Positions 5,133 to 5,714 of a DNA stretch of 5,714 bases are shown piece by piece (the stretch's first letter is position 1; every line of letters begins with the position of its first letter). Origin of the DNA: Bacillota bacterium (GTDB taxonomy: Bacteria > Bacillota > Dehalobacteriia > UBA4068). A model generated the notes under the pieces. It was given only the letters and a program-made list of their open reading frames with translations, was not told the DNA's origin and did not search any database. The stretch lies in NCBI GenBank assembly GCA_009778255.1, contig WRKD01000090.1, positions 1 through 5,714 on the forward strand, in the 5' to 3' direction. The translations under genes and the position numbers were made by a program.

Positions 5133-5557
5133 ACATATTACTTGATACTAACATTATTATGGACGCACTACAAGATAGACAACCCTTTAGCGCGTCTGCC
5201 AAGGAAATTATGAGAAAAGCGCGTGACGGGGAGATCGCATGCCATATTACCGCTAATGCCGTAGCTGATATTTTTTATATTTTCAAAAAAGCGCGTAACA
5301 TACAATCTGCCCTTAGCGCATTAGATTATTTGCTGAAAAACTATAGTGTTATTTCTGTAACACATGAAGACTGTATCAATGCGTTAGCGTTGCCTCTTAA
5401 CGATTTTGAAGATGCGCTGGTTATTGTATGCGCAAAAAAAGCCAATGTAGACTGTATTGTTAGTAGAGACGATCAATTGTTAAGCAGCAAATTATCTGTT
5501 CCGGTGATTGCGCCTAATGAGTTGCTTAAAATAGAGGTTGTGGATGATGCGTTTTGA
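5129..5557 (+). CDS. PIN-domain ribonuclease toxin (PIN_3-like)
   Basis: A 142-aa single PIN domain starts at GTG with a GGAAAGG site (5114-5120) 8 bases upstream inside the antitoxin gene. It opens MNILLDTNIIMDALQDRQPF, typical of the PIN_3 group. The acidic metal-binding residues of the PIN active site can be assigned: Asp6 in LLDTN, Asp47 in ADIFYIF at the position often held by Glu, Asp95 in DFEDAL, and Asp114/Asp115 in VSRDD. PIN toxins are magnesium-dependent endoribonucleases; VapC members cut tRNA or rRNA, but the target of this one cannot be read from sequence. The partner is the overlapping Phd-like antitoxin. GC content is about 39% by hand count. The last 14 bases overlap the start of hemW. 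It appears intact, with no missing catalytic position. Confidence 0.88.
   Translation: MNILLDTNIIMDALQDRQPFSASAKEIMRKARDGEIACHITANAVADIFYIFKKARNIQSALSALDYLLKNYSVISVTHEDCINALALPLNDFEDALVIVCAKKANVDCIVSRDDQLLSSKLSVPVIAPNELLKIEVVDDAF
5533..5537 (+). promoter_or_regulatory. hemW ribosome-binding site inside the toxin gene
   Basis: AGAGG within the last codons of the toxin gene lies 6 bases before the ATG at 5544 and 9 bases before the second ATG at 5547. It supports a hemW start that overlaps the toxin reading frame, so ribosomes finishing the toxin could pass directly to hemW. Confidence 0.65.
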
Positions 5558-5714
5558 ACATCTCTATATTCATGTGCCATTTTGTATCAGCAAATGCAAT
5601 TATTGCGATTTCGTTTCTTACCCTCTAGCTGGGCGAGAGGCGATTTTGGCGTGCTATGGCCGCTTGCTGCATAGCGAAGCGGCTTTATGGCGGGAGCGGG
5701 CGCAGATCGGCCCC
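5544..5714 (+). CDS. hemW: HemW-like radical SAM protein, N-terminal 57 residues (runs off right edge)
   Basis: The visible part begins MMRFEHLYIHVPFCISKCNY and continues CDF, giving the radical SAM cluster motif CxxxCxxC at Cys14, Cys18 and Cys21. The YIHVPFC entry and the CNYCDF context are those of HemW (formerly called oxygen-independent coproporphyrinogen oxidase-like HemN). HemW binds a 4Fe-4S cluster, SAM and heme and is regarded as a heme chaperone, while true HemN decarboxylates coproporphyrinogen III. The Asp-Phe after the third Cys favours HemW. lepA upstream also supports this, since lepA-hemW-hrcA is a common Bacillota order. Two adjacent ATG codons (5544 and 5547) are possible starts. 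The start overlaps the toxin gene by 14 or 11 bases. Missing the C-terminus, the call is by N-terminus and context. Confidence 0.9.
   Translation, partial: MMRFEHLYIHVPFCISKCNYCDFVSYPLAGREAILACYGRLLHSEAALWRERAQIGP

Noticed and set aside
1..5714. CRISPR array, tRNA, rRNA or insertion sequence
   Set aside because: I saw no regularly spaced direct repeats, tRNA-like cloverleaf, rRNA segment, transposase or terminal repeats with target duplications, including at the edges of the toxin-antitoxin insert.

Overview
The window looks like chromosomal DNA from a low-to-mid GC member of the Bacillota. The reasons are strong GGGAGG/AAGGAGG ribosome-binding sites, TTG and GTG start codons, near-consensus sigma-A promoters, a DUF2089-type zinc-ribbon gene, and the gene order murJ-lepA-(insert)-hemW. 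A lepA-hemW-hrcA-grpE-dnaK order is common in this phylum. By eye the MurJ sequence recalls Negativicutes or related Firmicutes, but that placement is impression only.

Left part, minus strand (1-1200). The 5' end of a DUF2089-like zinc-ribbon gene (1-126) runs off the left edge and is driven by a promoter that matches the sigma-A consensus at all 12 hexamer positions with a 17-bp spacer. Its -35 box touches a perfect 25-bp AT-rich inverted repeat (179-234), which also lies 15 bp past the stop of an EamA/DMT-family ten-helix transporter (250-1155). The transporter appears to be transcribed from a promoter so close that its mRNA would begin at or next to the ATG, so it may be leaderless.

Centre, plus strand (1200-4784). 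A divergent promoter (extended -10 type) drives murJ, the lipid II flippase, followed after 84 bp by lepA (elongation factor 4). Both genes use TTG starts behind a GGGAGG site, and upstream ATG/GTG codons that lengthen the reading frames are not credible. MurJ lacks several charged residues that are important in the E. coli protein.

Right part, plus strand (4785-5714). Between lepA and hemW lies a self-contained type II toxin-antitoxin pair: a Phd/YefM-like antitoxin (79 aa) and a PIN_3-like ribonuclease toxin (142 aa). The pair has its own strong promoter, overlapping genes (GTGA) and lower GC content (about 35-39% by hand count, against about 46% in sampled lines of lepA). The hemW start and its ribosome-binding site lie inside the 3' end of the toxin gene, so the module interrupts a normally continuous housekeeping operon and probably now contributes to hemW transcription and translation. 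A short reading frame with its own ribosome-binding site just after lepA starts Met-Gly-Arg-Phe, similar to the Met-Met-Arg-Phe of hemW, and may be a scar of the original hemW start.

I found no rRNA, tRNA, CRISPR array, insertion sequence or riboswitch. No wholly new system is evident. The toxin-antitoxin insertion and its capture of hemW are the most interesting part.
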